Source: CAYGTK01 sp964352775 (GTDB lineage: Bacteria; Bacteroidota; Bacteroidia; Chitinophagales; CAIOSU01). Taken from it: DNA of 19,415 bases. Where the stretch lies: contig CAYGTK010000058.1 of NCBI GenBank assembly GCA_964352775.1, positions 1-19,415 of the forward strand, written 5' to 3'. Under the pieces are notes generated by a model that had not been told where the DNA came from, did not search any database, and saw only the letters and a list, made by a program, of their open reading frames with translations. This document shows positions 1 through 7,921 of the stretch, in pieces (within the stretch, counting starts at the first letter, position 1; each line of letters starts with the position of its first letter). Both the position numbers and the translations under genes were made by a program.

Positions 1-1
1 C

Positions 2-652
2 TTATTGGAAATGAAGCTGCTTTCGAGCATTTTGGGTCAATTTATTGAGGTGGGGGTTATCGCCTTACTCATCGTGTTCCAGCCCGAGGTGCGTAAGTTC
101 TTACTATTACTTGGTAAAGAGACTCGCTTTGGAAGAACGGCCTTCTGGCGATCGCTATTTGCTGGTAAAGTAGAGAAAGAGGTAAGCTCTGATAGGGTAA
201 TAAAAGAAATTGTTTCTGCCCTCAAGCAATTTGCGGCAACCAAAACGGGAGCTATTTTAGTATTTACTGATAGTTCGCAATTACAATTCTATGCTGAAAC
301 AGGAACTCCGTTAGATAGCCAGATAAGCAGTAAGCTGCTGGAAAGTATTTTTGAAAAGAACAGTCCATTACATGATGGTGCTGTTATTATAGCTGAGGAA
401 CGAGCTGTTGCCGCTGGCTGCGTGCTACCTGTCTCCTCCAATACTGAACTCCCTTCTCGCATAGGTATGCGCCATAAAGCAACCGTGGGCATTACGGAAA
501 AAAGTGATGCCGTTGCCTTCTGTGTATCTGAAGAACGTGGGCTGATAAGTTATTCCCGAAATGGGGCGCTTTACTTAGACATTTCAGAAGATGAAGTGTT
601 AAGAATATTGAAGGCTTTTTATAGGGGAAGGGCTAATGTGAAAGAGTCTTAG
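2..652 (+). CDS. cdaA: Diadenylate cyclase, CdaA/DacA type (5' end outside window)
   Basis: The product should make cyclic di-AMP from two ATP at the inner face of the membrane. The visible part begins with a hydrophobic helix (about residues 5-26, counting from the first visible TTG at 5), followed by a linker and the DAC domain. The DAC signature is present: Asp-Gly-Ala at residues 124-126 (context SPLHDGAVII) and the ATP-binding Arg-His-Lys at 156-158, followed by the GITEKSDAVAFCVSEE block. CdaA proteins are normally about 260-280 residues with three N-terminal membrane helices, so some 50 residues and the true start lie upstream of base 1; the TTG at 5 is not the start. The usual third residue of the RHR motif is Arg, here Lys, a conservative change. 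Family assignment is secure; the partial state is a window-edge effect. Confidence 0.9.
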   Translation, partial: LLEMKLLSSILGQFIEVGVIALLIVFQPEVRKFLLLLGKETRFGRTAFWRSLFAGKVEKEVSSDRVIKEIVSALKQFAATKTGAILVFTDSSQLQFYAETGTPLDSQISSKLLESIFEKNSPLHDGAVIIAEERAVAAGCVLPVSSNTELPSRIGMRHKATVGITEKSDAVAFCVSEERGLISYSRNGALYLDISEDEVLRILKAFYRGRANVKES

Positions 653-707
653 TTAGACTATTGCTAAAGCATTCAGGTCATTTTCGGCTTCCTAATTTCT
701 ATTATGG

Positions 708-726
708 CTATATTTGCTAAATATAG
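708..726 (+). promoter_or_regulatory. Promoter -7 element within an 8-bp palindrome upstream of parD
   Basis: TATATTTG at 709-716 fits the Bacteroidota -7 consensus TAnnTTTG exactly. It is embedded in a perfect inverted repeat, CTATATTT (708-715), spacer GCT, AAATATAG (719-726). No good -33 TTG stands at the usual distance. ParD-type ribbon-helix-helix antitoxins repress their own operons by binding inverted repeats over the promoter, so this is the best candidate operator. The function is inferred from position and symmetry. Confidence 0.5.
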
Positions 727-760
727 ACAACATATGAATACGGTAAACGTTTAAACAACT

Positions 761-988
761 ATGAACATCAGTTTTACAAATAAACAAGAGAGCTACATAG
801 CTAACCAAGTAGCATCAGGTGATTATCAAAATGCTAGTGAAGTAGTTCGCGATGCATTAAGACTACATGCCGTATACCGCCAAAAGGTGTTGGACGATTT
901 ACGCCAAGAGATAGAAAAAGGTTGGTCTGGTAAAGCCAGTACTCGTTCTATCAGCGATATACTACACAGTAAACAAGCGGCTAAATAG
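761..988 (+). CDS. parD: ParD-family antitoxin (ribbon-helix-helix)
   Basis: This 75-residue protein has the ParD layout: a short N-terminal DNA-binding strand (MNISFT), helix 1 (residues 7-20) and the conserved turn and helix 2 with YQNASEVVRDALRL at about 22-35. An acidic/basic C-terminal tail (40-75) would wrap the toxin. It is the first gene of a two-gene operon, with parE starting 11 bases after its stop. It should neutralise ParE and autoregulate the operon, probably through the palindrome at 708-726. The start ATG at 761 places the first residue of the strand exactly where the family begins. Length and motif are typical. Confidence 0.88.
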   Translation: MNISFTNKQESYIANQVASGDYQNASEVVRDALRLHAVYRQKVLDDLRQEIEKGWSGKASTRSISDILHSKQAAK

Positions 989-999
989 ATTCATTACTA

Positions 1000-1302
1000 G
1001 TGAAAAACTACGCTAGTTACGAATTATCTGTTCCTGCAGAGAAGGACCTTGATGAGCTATTTGATTACACCCATAACAGGCATAGTTTTTCAACTGCTGT
1101 CGATTATTTAAATGCCCTTGAAAACGTCTTACTGGATATAGTAGCTTTTCCTGAAATGGGAAAAACAAGGGATGAGATAAAGCCTGAGTTACGAAGCTTA
1201 GCCTTTAAGGAACATGTTATTTTTTACCGAATTCTACCTCGAAGAAAGATAAGGGTAGTTCGTGTTCTTCACGCTAGTAGAGATATACCTAATTTCTTTT
1301 GA
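1000..1302 (+). CDS. parE: ParE/RelE-superfamily toxin
   Basis: This 100-residue protein belongs to the ParE branch of the RelE fold. It opens with YELSVPAEKDLDELFDYT (strand 1 and helix 1), has the central MGKTRDEIKPELRSL segment, and ends with the family signature strand IRVVRVLHASRDI near residues 85-97. ParE toxins characterised elsewhere poison DNA gyrase, but substrate choice cannot be read from sequence. The start is GTG at 1000, 11 bases after the parD stop. No other start fits the family N-terminus, and no clear ribosome binding site is visible, so translation may depend on coupling to parD. The gene appears intact. Confidence 0.85.
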   Translation: MKNYASYELSVPAEKDLDELFDYTHNRHSFSTAVDYLNALENVLLDIVAFPEMGKTRDEIKPELRSLAFKEHVIFYRILPRRKIRVVRVLHASRDIPNFF

Positions 1303-1330
1303 GCTTTTTCTCAAAACGTGTCACCTAGAT

Positions 1331-1894
1331 CTACGCAGCTTCAGCAGTATCAACTGCCATCTTAGCTTCGTTTTCCAAACGCTTACGTTCAAATTCTTTG
1401 ATGATCTCTTCAGGTGAGCGGCCAAGGTTATTCAGGGAAAACTGAACGTCATCAGCTAACTCATGGTCAGGATACTTCGCTAAGAAGCCTTCGTATGATG
1501 CTTTTGCTTTTGGTAGATCTCCCATTTCATTCTCATAAACAAAACCTTTCAAGAAGTAACACTGAGGCATTTTCTCATGAGTAGGGTGTTCTGCTTCAAT
1601 ACGATCGTAAATGGCTATCGCCTCATCATACTTTTTTAATGAACGATAAGCATCAGCAGTTTTAAATAAGTAATCGGCCGACTTAGGGTCTTCTTTAAAA
1701 GCATTGGCATAGGCTTCGTAAGCTCCAATAACTTTGTTAGCCAAGCTATCATTAAATCGGAAAGTACCGTTCTCACCGTATAGTGACTGCTCTGCATCTA
1801 CTACCGCTTTGTCTAAACTCTCTTTGGTTTCTGCAGGAGTACAAGCGTTAAAAAATATAGCCAGAGCCAATAAAGTGATATATTGTAGTTTCAT
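1331..1894 (-). CDS. TPR-containing lipoprotein
   Basis: A 187-residue predicted lipoprotein. A short basic start and hydrophobic stretch (residues 1-17) end at Cys18 (FFNAC), a loose but plausible lipobox. Residues about 60-150 form at least two TPR-like helix pairs, e.g. SADYLFKTADAYRSLKKYDE followed by AIAIYDRI, and KAKASYEGFLAKYPDHELAD. The layout resembles BamD/YfgL-neighbour type TPR lipoproteins but is shorter than BamD, and I do not assign it to Bam. It probably sits in the periplasmic face of a membrane as a protein-protein interaction scaffold. It is transcribed divergently from the metalloprotease gene, with only 42 bases between the two starts. Confidence 0.75.
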   Translation of the reverse strand: MKLQYITLLALAIFFNACTPAETKESLDKAVVDAEQSLYGENGTFRFNDSLANKVIGAYEAYANAFKEDPKSADYLFKTADAYRSLKKYDEAIAIYDRIEAEHPTHEKMPQCYFLKGFVYENEMGDLPKAKASYEGFLAKYPDHELADDVQFSLNNLGRSPEEIIKEFERKRLENEAKMAVDTAEAA

Positions 1895-1913
1895 CTTTTG
1901 TGTAGTTAGGCTA

Positions 1914-1921
1914 CAAAAATA
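1914..1921 (-). promoter_or_regulatory. Predicted -7 element for the TPR lipoprotein gene
   Basis: On the minus strand this reads TATTTTTG, an exact match to TAnnTTTG, 20 bases before the start codon at 1894. A TTG lies 23 bases further upstream (+ strand CAA at 1945-1947), slightly wider than the usual spacing of about 19, so the -33 part is uncertain. Confidence 0.45.
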
Positions 1922-1936
1922 GAACTATAAGAACAA

Positions 1937-3274
1937 ATGTGGTACAAACAAGTGCGGGTATTTACTATACTTTTCCTTTTACTATTAGGAGTGACTTATT
2001 TATCGTCTTGTGGAGACACCTTGAAGAAGGTGTTTTTAACCGAGAAAATGGTATCTCAAGAAGAACCAGGAATAGCCCCAAAACGCTCGCCATGCACAGA
2101 TCCACTTAACTATGCACCCAGTTTGGACTACCCTGACCATACACCAATGAGATATGTGCGGGTGGTGTGTCAATTTATTAATGATACTACTGGCAAGCAT
2201 ACATTTAACGACTACGATAAAGCCGTGAATTACGCTCAAGAAATGATACGCTTTGCCAATGAAAAGCTAGCCAAGAATGAGAAGATGCGGATACCGTTAA
2301 ATAACAACATCCCTGTATTACCCATTAACTATAGGTTCATTCTAGATAAAACAGAGGAGAATAATTACACCGGTGTATTTCTCCGCTACGAACCAGACCC
2401 TAGTATTGCCTACTTTATCCGTTCTGGAAAAGGAGATACTCGATTTGACAGAAGAGTTTTTGAAAAATACCAATACAAAAAAGGCGAAGTGATCAACTTC
2501 ATGATGATGGAGCATCCGGCAGATAGCATTACTAGTAAAACTTACAAAGCTTCTAACGATGGTGTAGGGTTTCAAGGTTGGTTAAAATTTACGAGTGCTT
2601 ACCAAAACCTTAGAGATACTATTTACTCCAATGATGGGACTTGGTACAATAGAGGGCCATGGAGCATAGTAAATGTTTTACTACATGAAGTGGGGCACAC
2701 GTTAGGCTTACCTCATAGCTGGGGAAGGAACGATGGCTGCGATGACACCCCCGCCCACGCCAATTGTTGGGATAGTAACTCCCCCGCTTGCCGAGATAAT
2801 AAGCTGGTATCAAACAACATGATGGACTACAACAACTGCCAGTGTGCCCTTACACCTTGCCAAATAGGACGGATACAGAAGAATTTTTCACTATTAGGTT
2901 CCAGCCAACGGAAAGCTCTTGAGCCGAGGTGGTGTGTCTATAATAGTGCCGCTACCATAAAAATTGGTGCAGGAGATTCTATTGTATGGAATAGCTCGCG
3001 CGGCTTAGAGGGTGATATTGTAATTGGTAATGGAGCTACTTTAACCTTAGGTTGCCGACTTTCTCTACCTAGCGGAGCGAAGATAAGTGTGAAACCAAAT
3101 GGCACATTAATACTGAACCAAGGAGCTACCATTACCAATCTATGTGGTGATACTTGGAAGGGAATAGAAGTATGGGAGAACAAAAAAGGAACTGGAAAAG
3201 TAATATTTAAAGGAGAGCCTGTGCTAGAGAATATGGCCGTGCCGATGTCTAGAGCTACTGTACCTGCTTCTTAA
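1937..3274 (+). CDS. M43-like zinc metalloprotease lipoprotein, C-terminus probably truncated
   Basis: 445 residues. The N-terminal hydrophobic segment ends at Cys25 (TYLSSC), so this is a predicted lipoprotein. The catalytic motif HEVGHTLGLPH (residues 250-260) is the metzincin zinc site, with Glu251 as the general base. It is followed by a Cys-rich loop with DDTPAH (269-274) and the Met-turn NNMMDYN (293-299), the arrangement of pappalysin/M43 peptidases in Bacteroidota. After about residue 335 comes a beta-rich stretch (GNGATLTLGC, KPNGTLILNQGATIT, TWKGIEVWENK) that normally introduces a long beta-helix region and a T9SS tail in large relatives. Here the frame stops soon after, in an unrelated-looking VPMSRATVPAS. 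The 3' end overlaps the convergent FKBP gene by 20 bases. The protease domain appears intact; the C-terminal loss is inferred from family architecture. Confidence 0.8.
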   Translation: MWYKQVRVFTILFLLLLGVTYLSSCGDTLKKVFLTEKMVSQEEPGIAPKRSPCTDPLNYAPSLDYPDHTPMRYVRVVCQFINDTTGKHTFNDYDKAVNYAQEMIRFANEKLAKNEKMRIPLNNNIPVLPINYRFILDKTEENNYTGVFLRYEPDPSIAYFIRSGKGDTRFDRRVFEKYQYKKGEVINFMMMEHPADSITSKTYKASNDGVGFQGWLKFTSAYQNLRDTIYSNDGTWYNRGPWSIVNVLLHEVGHTLGLPHSWGRNDGCDDTPAHANCWDSNSPACRDNKLVSNNMMDYNNCQCALTPCQIGRIQKNFSLLGSSQRKALEPRWCVYNSAATIKIGAGDSIVWNSSRGLEGDIVIGNGATLTLGCRLSLPSGAKISVKPNGTLILNQGATITNLCGDTWKGIEVWENKKGTGKVIFKGEPVLENMAVPMSRATVPAS

Positions 3275-3788
3275 CTTCTAACACCTCTATCTCATATATC
3301 AATACGGTATTGGGTGGAATTACAGCGCCTTGGCCTTCCTCCCCGTAACCCATTTCTGATGGTAAATACAATGTTGCCTTACCGCCTTTTTGTAATAATG
3401 TTAAACCCTCCTCTAAACCGGGAACAACCATATTCTGCCCCATAAATATCTCTAGAGGTTGACCTTGTTCTTTAGAAGAATAGAAAGGACTATCATTCAA
3501 GAATTTACCCGTAGCTTCAAATATCACATCATCTCCAGCAACAATAGCACCACCATTCCCCTGTTCGGTAATAGTATAGTAGATGCCCTCGTGCTTCTGT
3601 GCATTAGTGATGTTATTCTTCTCTAGGTATCTAGTAATGCTCTGCTCGTCTATATCTAGCTGACTAGTTATGGGGGCGGGCGTTTCCTGCTTAGGTTCAT
3701 CAGCGCTTCCACCATCAGAATTATCTTGACAGCCACCCCAACCAAGTAGTACAACACAAAATAAAAAGAGGGTGAAGCGAAACAACAT
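3255..3788 (-). CDS. FKBP-type peptidyl-prolyl isomerase lipoprotein (GldI-like)
   Basis: 177 residues. The signal peptide ends at Cys20 (GWGGC), a predicted lipoprotein. A linker rich in Pro, Glu and Ser (21-45) and a helical segment precede the FKBP domain (about 80-172), recognisable by VPGLEEGLTLLQKGGKATL, the YLPSEMGYGE block and the closing IPPNTVLIYEIEVLEV. It should catalyse cis-trans isomerisation of Xaa-Pro bonds in exported proteins. Its start codon shares one base with the nrnA stop (TAATG), so the two genes are translationally coupled. Order and type match the gliding-motility lipoprotein GldI region as I remember it from Flavobacteriia, but GldI identity is not proven by sequence alone. 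Confidence 0.88.
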   Translation of the reverse strand: MLFRFTLFLFCVVLLGWGGCQDNSDGGSADEPKQETPAPITSQLDIDEQSITRYLEKNNITNAQKHEGIYYTITEQGNGGAIVAGDDVIFEATGKFLNDSPFYSSKEQGQPLEIFMGQNMVVPGLEEGLTLLQKGGKATLYLPSEMGYGEEGQGAVIPPNTVLIYEIEVLEVKKQVQ

Positions 3789-4798
3789 TAGTAGTTCAAT
3801 TGATCTTTGTAAGTAGGTAAAGCTTCTTCGAAGCGTTTTAGCGTTTCTTCCAAGGTATCCTTACTCATTCCGCCTGCGGCGTTCTTATGTCCACCACCAT
3901 TAAAGTGCGTGCGGGCAAACTGATTCACATCAAAGTCTCCCTTACTTCTGAACGACATCTTTATCAATTCTGTACGGTCTATAATAAGGGCGGAGTAATT
4001 CACATCTGCTATCTTCAGTGGGAAGTTCACCAAACCTTCGGTATCGCCAGGGCCCACATCAAAGCGTATAAGTTCCTCTGGGGTAAGGTGTATATAGGCT
4101 GTTTTCAATTCAGGGAATACCTTCATCTTCTCCGTCAAACAGTAGCCAAATAAACGCAATCGCTTTTCTGAAAAACTATTGTATATCCTTTGGTACACAT
4201 CATTCACCTGAACACCTTTATCTACTAGCTGAGCTACTATTTCATGCACTCGCGCAGTGGTAGCTGGGTATTGAAAAGCTCCTGTATCGGTTAATATACC
4301 CGTATACAGGCTTACCGCTACATTACAATTCAGATATTTCAGTCCATCCCACTCCTCTATGAATTCATAAATCATTTCAGCGGTGCTACTGGCATCGGTA
4401 TTGCTTATGAGTACATCGGCAAAATCGTCTGGTTCTAAGTGATGGTCTATCACTACCTTTTTTGCTTCTGCTTTTTCAACGTACTGCCCCAACTCCCCTA
4501 TTCTACCCAAACTATTGAAATCTAAACAGAAGATAACTTCTGCCTCTTCCACCAATTTCTGGGCGCGGTCTTTAGCCAATGGATAATGTAGCACGTGCTC
4601 ATTACCTGGCAACCACTTTAAAAAGTTAGGATAATTAGAAGGAGAAATAACCCGAGCATCGTAGCCTTGCATACGCAGAAAATGAGCTAAACCTAGGGAT
4701 GAGCCTAAAGCGTCGCCATCAGGATTCTGATGCGTGGTGATAACTACCTTCTTTTGCCCGTGCAGCAACTGTTTAACACGATTTACCAAGTCTTTCAT
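3788..4798 (-). CDS. nrnA: DHH/DHHA1 phosphoesterase, NrnA-type (nanoRNase / pAp phosphatase)
   Basis: 336 residues, typical for NrnA. The DHH domain metal ligands are visible in order: His23 with NPDGDALGSS (Asp27 and Asp29), Asp93 in FCLDFNSLG, the DHH triad at 118-120, and Asp171 in TGILTDTGAF. The DHHA1 domain has FNGGGHKNAAGG (299-310). Enzymes of this family degrade 2-5 nt RNA fragments, dephosphorylate 3'-phosphoadenosine 5'-phosphate, and some hydrolyse the c-di-AMP breakdown product pApA. That last activity would fit functionally with cdaA at the left edge, though the two are not an operon. It is followed by the FKBP gene with a 1-base overlap. Confidence 0.92.
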   Translation of the reverse strand: MKDLVNRVKQLLHGQKKVVITTHQNPDGDALGSSLGLAHFLRMQGYDARVISPSNYPNFLKWLPGNEHVLHYPLAKDRAQKLVEEAEVIFCLDFNSLGRIGELGQYVEKAEAKKVVIDHHLEPDDFADVLISNTDASSTAEMIYEFIEEWDGLKYLNCNVAVSLYTGILTDTGAFQYPATTARVHEIVAQLVDKGVQVNDVYQRIYNSFSEKRLRLFGYCLTEKMKVFPELKTAYIHLTPEELIRFDVGPGDTEGLVNFPLKIADVNYSALIIDRTELIKMSFRSKGDFDVNQFARTHFNGGGHKNAAGGMSKDTLEETLKRFEEALPTYKDQLNY

Positions 4799-4854
4799 AA
4801 GCGCTGCGAAGGTCTTAAATAATGGCTAAGAAAGCAAAAGAACCTGCTGGGTAC

Positions 4855-4884
4855 TTGAAAATGGTTTTTAAACTCCTATTTTTG
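4855..4884 (+). promoter_or_regulatory. ndk promoter
   Basis: TTG at 4855-4857, 19 bases, then TATTTTTG at 4877-4884. Both boxes and their spacing fit the Bacteroidota housekeeping promoter. Transcription would begin around 4890, about 17 bases before the ndk ATG. This is the clearest standard promoter in the window. Confidence 0.75.
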
Positions 4885-4906
4885 CACAAAATTTAACGAA
4901 CAGACT

Positions 4907-5326
4907 ATGGCTGGTAACAGAACTTTTACAATGATAAAGCCAGATGCAGTTGAGAAAAACTACATCGGCCCCATCTTGAACAAGATAAACGAAGCGGGGT
5001 TCCGTATCATTGCTATGCGCTACACGAAACTTAGCGAAGAGCAAGCGGGTAAATTCTACGAAGTACACAAAGAGCGTCCATTCTATGGCGAACTAGTAGA
5101 GTACATGAGTGGTGGCCCTATAGTTGCTGCTATTTTAGAAAAAGACAATGCAGTAGAAGATTTTCGTACACTTATTGGTGCTACTAACCCTGCTGATGCA
5201 GCGGAAGGAACCATCCGTAAACTGTATGCTGAAAGTATTGCCGCTAATGCCGTTCACGGTAGCGACAGCGACGAGAACGCTGCTATTGAAGGTAACTTCT
5301 ACTTCAGCGAAACCGAGCGTTTCTAA
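4907..5326 (+). CDS. ndk: Nucleoside diphosphate kinase
   Basis: 139 residues, the standard bacterial length. It transfers the gamma phosphate of ATP to NDPs through a phospho-histidine. Lys11 (MIKPDAV), Tyr51 with the HKERPFY loop, SGGP (68-71) and the active-site His117 in NAVHGSDS are all in place, as is the ETERF-type end. It is a cytoplasmic housekeeping enzyme for nucleotide balance, divergent from nrnA, with its own promoter (4855-4884) and a rho-independent terminator (5353-5385). Nothing is unusual. Confidence 0.97.
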   Translation: MAGNRTFTMIKPDAVEKNYIGPILNKINEAGFRIIAMRYTKLSEEQAGKFYEVHKERPFYGELVEYMSGGPIVAAILEKDNAVEDFRTLIGATNPADAAEGTIRKLYAESIAANAVHGSDSDENAAIEGNFYFSETERF

Positions 5327-5352
5327 GACATACACAACCAACTACTATTAGG

Positions 5353-5385
5353 ATAGCCCTTGCCAATTGGTAAGGGCTATTTTTG
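5353..5385 (+). terminator. Rho-independent terminator of ndk
   Basis: ATAGCCCTTGCC (5353-5364), loop AATT, GGTAAGGGCTAT (5369-5380): a 12-bp stem with one G-T pair, followed by a T run at 5380-5384. It lies 27 bases after the ndk stop. There is no comparable T run on the opposite side, so it serves the plus strand. Confidence 0.85.
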
Positions 5386-5393
5386 TTACATCC

Positions 5394-6035
5394 CTAAAAA
5401 ACAAAGCCTATGGTTAGTGCAAACGAATGGCTTTGAGCTCTTGTAGATATAGATCTGAACTCACGAGTTAAGCCAATCGCGTAGTTAAAATCGACAATGA
5501 AAAAAGCTATATCAACCCCCATTCCAAACCGCATGCCTACTCGCGGATTCACATAATCTTTAAGCTTGAATCCGGCATCATTCTCGTTCACTTTCCCCAA
5601 AATAGTCATCGAAAGTCCAGTGTTTAATCTCCATTTAAACTTCGGAGTTTCTACTATTCTGTAACCCACTAAAAATGGCAGTTCTACCCCAAACACAGCT
5701 ACATCATCAGAGGCGCTGGTATCACTTATGCTATTGGAGAAAACAGGGGCGGAGGTTCTGATAAAGTCGACCCCAACTTGAGCGTATTTGCGTTTTTTAG
5801 TAACACGGAAAAAGAACCCGATATGATATCCCCCTTCTAAGCCGTTTACAGTTTGGTCGAACAGAGTATCCCTCGGGTTATTAGGGTCTGATAAATCAGT
5901 TGTGGCAACTAAATAGTTCAAGCGATACACTCTTGCATTTAATCCGAAGTGTATGCCCAACTGTAGGTTAGGACGCTCAGCCATTACTTGTAAAGTTGAA
6001 AAGCCCAGAATTAATATTAACAGTACTTTTTTCAT
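5394..6035 (-). CDS. Outer-membrane beta-barrel protein
   Basis: 213 residues with a cleavable signal peptide (MKKVLLILILGFSTLQVMA, cut about residue 19). The rest alternates short amphipathic strands, for example LQLGIHFGLNARVYRLNYLV, GGYHIGFFFRV and VDIAFFIVDFNYAIGL, and ends in a terminal Phe (ALTIGFVF), the hallmark recognised by the BAM machinery. Length suggests an 8- to 10-strand barrel of the OMP_b-brl/PorT-like group common in Bacteroidota; specific function is unknown. Its ATG directly follows the sulfatase stop with zero spacing, so the two genes are almost certainly co-transcribed. Confidence 0.75.
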   Translation of the reverse strand: MKKVLLILILGFSTLQVMAERPNLQLGIHFGLNARVYRLNYLVATTDLSDPNNPRDTLFDQTVNGLEGGYHIGFFFRVTKKRKYAQVGVDFIRTSAPVFSNSISDTSASDDVAVFGVELPFLVGYRIVETPKFKWRLNTGLSMTILGKVNENDAGFKLKDYVNPRVGMRFGMGVDIAFFIVDFNYAIGLTREFRSISTRAQSHSFALTIGFVF

Positions 6036-7661
6036 CTATGCTGGGAATAAATATTCATTACCATCTTCCAATTTAAACTTCATATCCATAACCCTGGGCC
6101 ACATGGGTTTCTTAGGCAATTCCTTTTGCCACTGTTGATGGCGTTGCCACATTTGCTCAAATAGTTCCGGATTTTGTTCCATACACTCCATCATCTCAGA
6201 ACTATCTCGCGCTAAGTTGTACAAGTGCTGCCATTCATCGCGAGTACTTAGTACCATCTTCCAATCTTCCTTGATCATCGTTTTGATGTGGTCTGATCGT
6301 AGAAATACAAAAGGATGAGGAAAGCTATCCACCTCTGACCGTAGATGCGGAAAAAGGTTGACCCCGTCATACACCCTATCATCTGGTAATGCCATACCAG
6401 CTGCTTTAGCGGAGGAAACATAAATATCCAATGAGGTTACTGGCTTAGTATAGCGCTGCCCCCTTGGGAAGTGCCCTGGCCATTTTACCATCATCGGTAT
6501 ATTAATGCCTCCCTCAAAATGGGTCATCTTCCCTCCTTTAAGAGGACCGTTTTCCGTTGCCCCTGTATATGATGCCCCGCCATTATCACTCAAAAACCAA
6601 ACTATTGTATTCTCTTCCAACCCAGCATCCTTTATGGCTTGATTGATATCGCCAACGGCATCATCCAGAGCATTGATAAGAGCATAGTAGGTTTGATGAT
6701 TATCATCCAATTTGTTACCAAGTAAATCCGTATCCCACTTACAGTAATAATCGATGGGAGCTTGAAAGGGCACATGCGGCGCACTAAATGAATACATCAT
6801 AAAAAAGGGGTCATCTTTATGCTCGTTCATCCAGTTAATACCCCTATCGCGAATGGCCCAAGTTAGATAGTCTTCTTCAATAATTTCTTTTCCATTTTCT
6901 CGAATGGCAGCGTGATCATCCCGCTTGGTATCCCACTGATATTTTGCGCTGAACTGGTCTTGAATGTGTGAAACATACCCTGGGGTAGATTGCTCGGGTG
7001 TATAAAGTGATGAGTGCCCCAAAAAGCCATACGTGTGATCGAAGCCCCTAACTTCAGGCACATGCTGCTTACTATGCCCCAAATGCCATTTACCAAATAA
7101 AGCCGTACTGTATCCATAGTGCTTAAACAACTCCGACATCGTTATTTCCGTTGGTGGAACTCCTTGCTTATGAATATGCCATTCGCGTGGATAAACAGGC
7201 CTCGATCTCATGACAAAATCCCCTGTGTTGGCTAAATACTTACCCGATAAATATTCAATAATGTTAGTTGGATACACCTGCATTTCTTGCGTTTCGTAAC
7301 CGAATCGCTGCTGATAACGGCCTGTCATTATTCCCGCCCGTGAAGGAGCACATACCGGAGCCGAACAATATGCACGGGTAAATACCGCACCTTCTTTTCC
7401 CAACTGATCTATATGTGGTGTAGCTATGTGCTTTGCTCCATATGCTGATACTTCGAACTTGCCTAGATCATCTGCCAATATCACCACTACATTTGGTGGT
7501 CGCTTCTTAAGGGAATCGTTTTGAGCTAAGAACTCTTTCTTCCCACGCTTCATTTCTTTATCCCATGAAATACGCCACTTCATAGAACCCGTGGCTAATG
7601 GATAGCACCCAATTAGTAACACTACTAAAAAGAAAGTGAGCCTGATGAATAACTTGCGCAT
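6036..7661 (-). CDS. Type I (formylglycine) sulfatase, predicted lipoprotein
   Basis: 541 residues. A hydrophobic N-terminus ends at Cys19 (LLIGC), so the enzyme is probably a surface or periplasmic lipoprotein. The alkaline-phosphatase/sulfatase fold is shown by the metal site ILADDLG (61-67) and the sulfatase signature CAPSRAGIMTGR (104-115), where Cys104 would be converted to formylglycine. GKWHLGH (190-196) and the second metal site LSDNGG (357-362), followed by GGK (376-378), complete the active site. It would remove sulfate esters from an organic substrate, most likely a polysaccharide. No polysaccharide-utilisation genes (SusC/SusD, glycoside hydrolases) or maturase lie nearby, so the substrate is open. 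It is followed at zero spacing by the barrel protein. Confidence 0.92.
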   Translation of the reverse strand: MRKLFIRLTFFLVVLLIGCYPLATGSMKWRISWDKEMKRGKKEFLAQNDSLKKRPPNVVVILADDLGKFEVSAYGAKHIATPHIDQLGKEGAVFTRAYCSAPVCAPSRAGIMTGRYQQRFGYETQEMQVYPTNIIEYLSGKYLANTGDFVMRSRPVYPREWHIHKQGVPPTEITMSELFKHYGYSTALFGKWHLGHSKQHVPEVRGFDHTYGFLGHSSLYTPEQSTPGYVSHIQDQFSAKYQWDTKRDDHAAIRENGKEIIEEDYLTWAIRDRGINWMNEHKDDPFFMMYSFSAPHVPFQAPIDYYCKWDTDLLGNKLDDNHQTYYALINALDDAVGDINQAIKDAGLEENTIVWFLSDNGGASYTGATENGPLKGGKMTHFEGGINIPMMVKWPGHFPRGQRYTKPVTSLDIYVSSAKAAGMALPDDRVYDGVNLFPHLRSEVDSFPHPFVFLRSDHIKTMIKEDWKMVLSTRDEWQHLYNLARDSSEMMECMEQNPELFEQMWQRHQQWQKELPKKPMWPRVMDMKFKLEDGNEYLFPA

Positions 7662-7921
7662 GGAAGGTTGATTATGTTGATAAATTTAGAAAAATCCAGC
7701 TGAGAATTTCTTCGTAAATCACCTTGAGGTCCTTTTTTTACTTTTGTCAAAATTTCTTATCAGTGTATTTAAGAGTTTTTCATGCGGTATGTTCCCATTT
7801 CTTTCAGCATAATGCTATAACCTTGCTACTCTTTGGGACATATGAATCTATACCGCGAGTCAATAATTCAACAAACAGATTAGCCGATTGGAAACTAGCT
7901 AACCCGATTAGTTATCATTAT

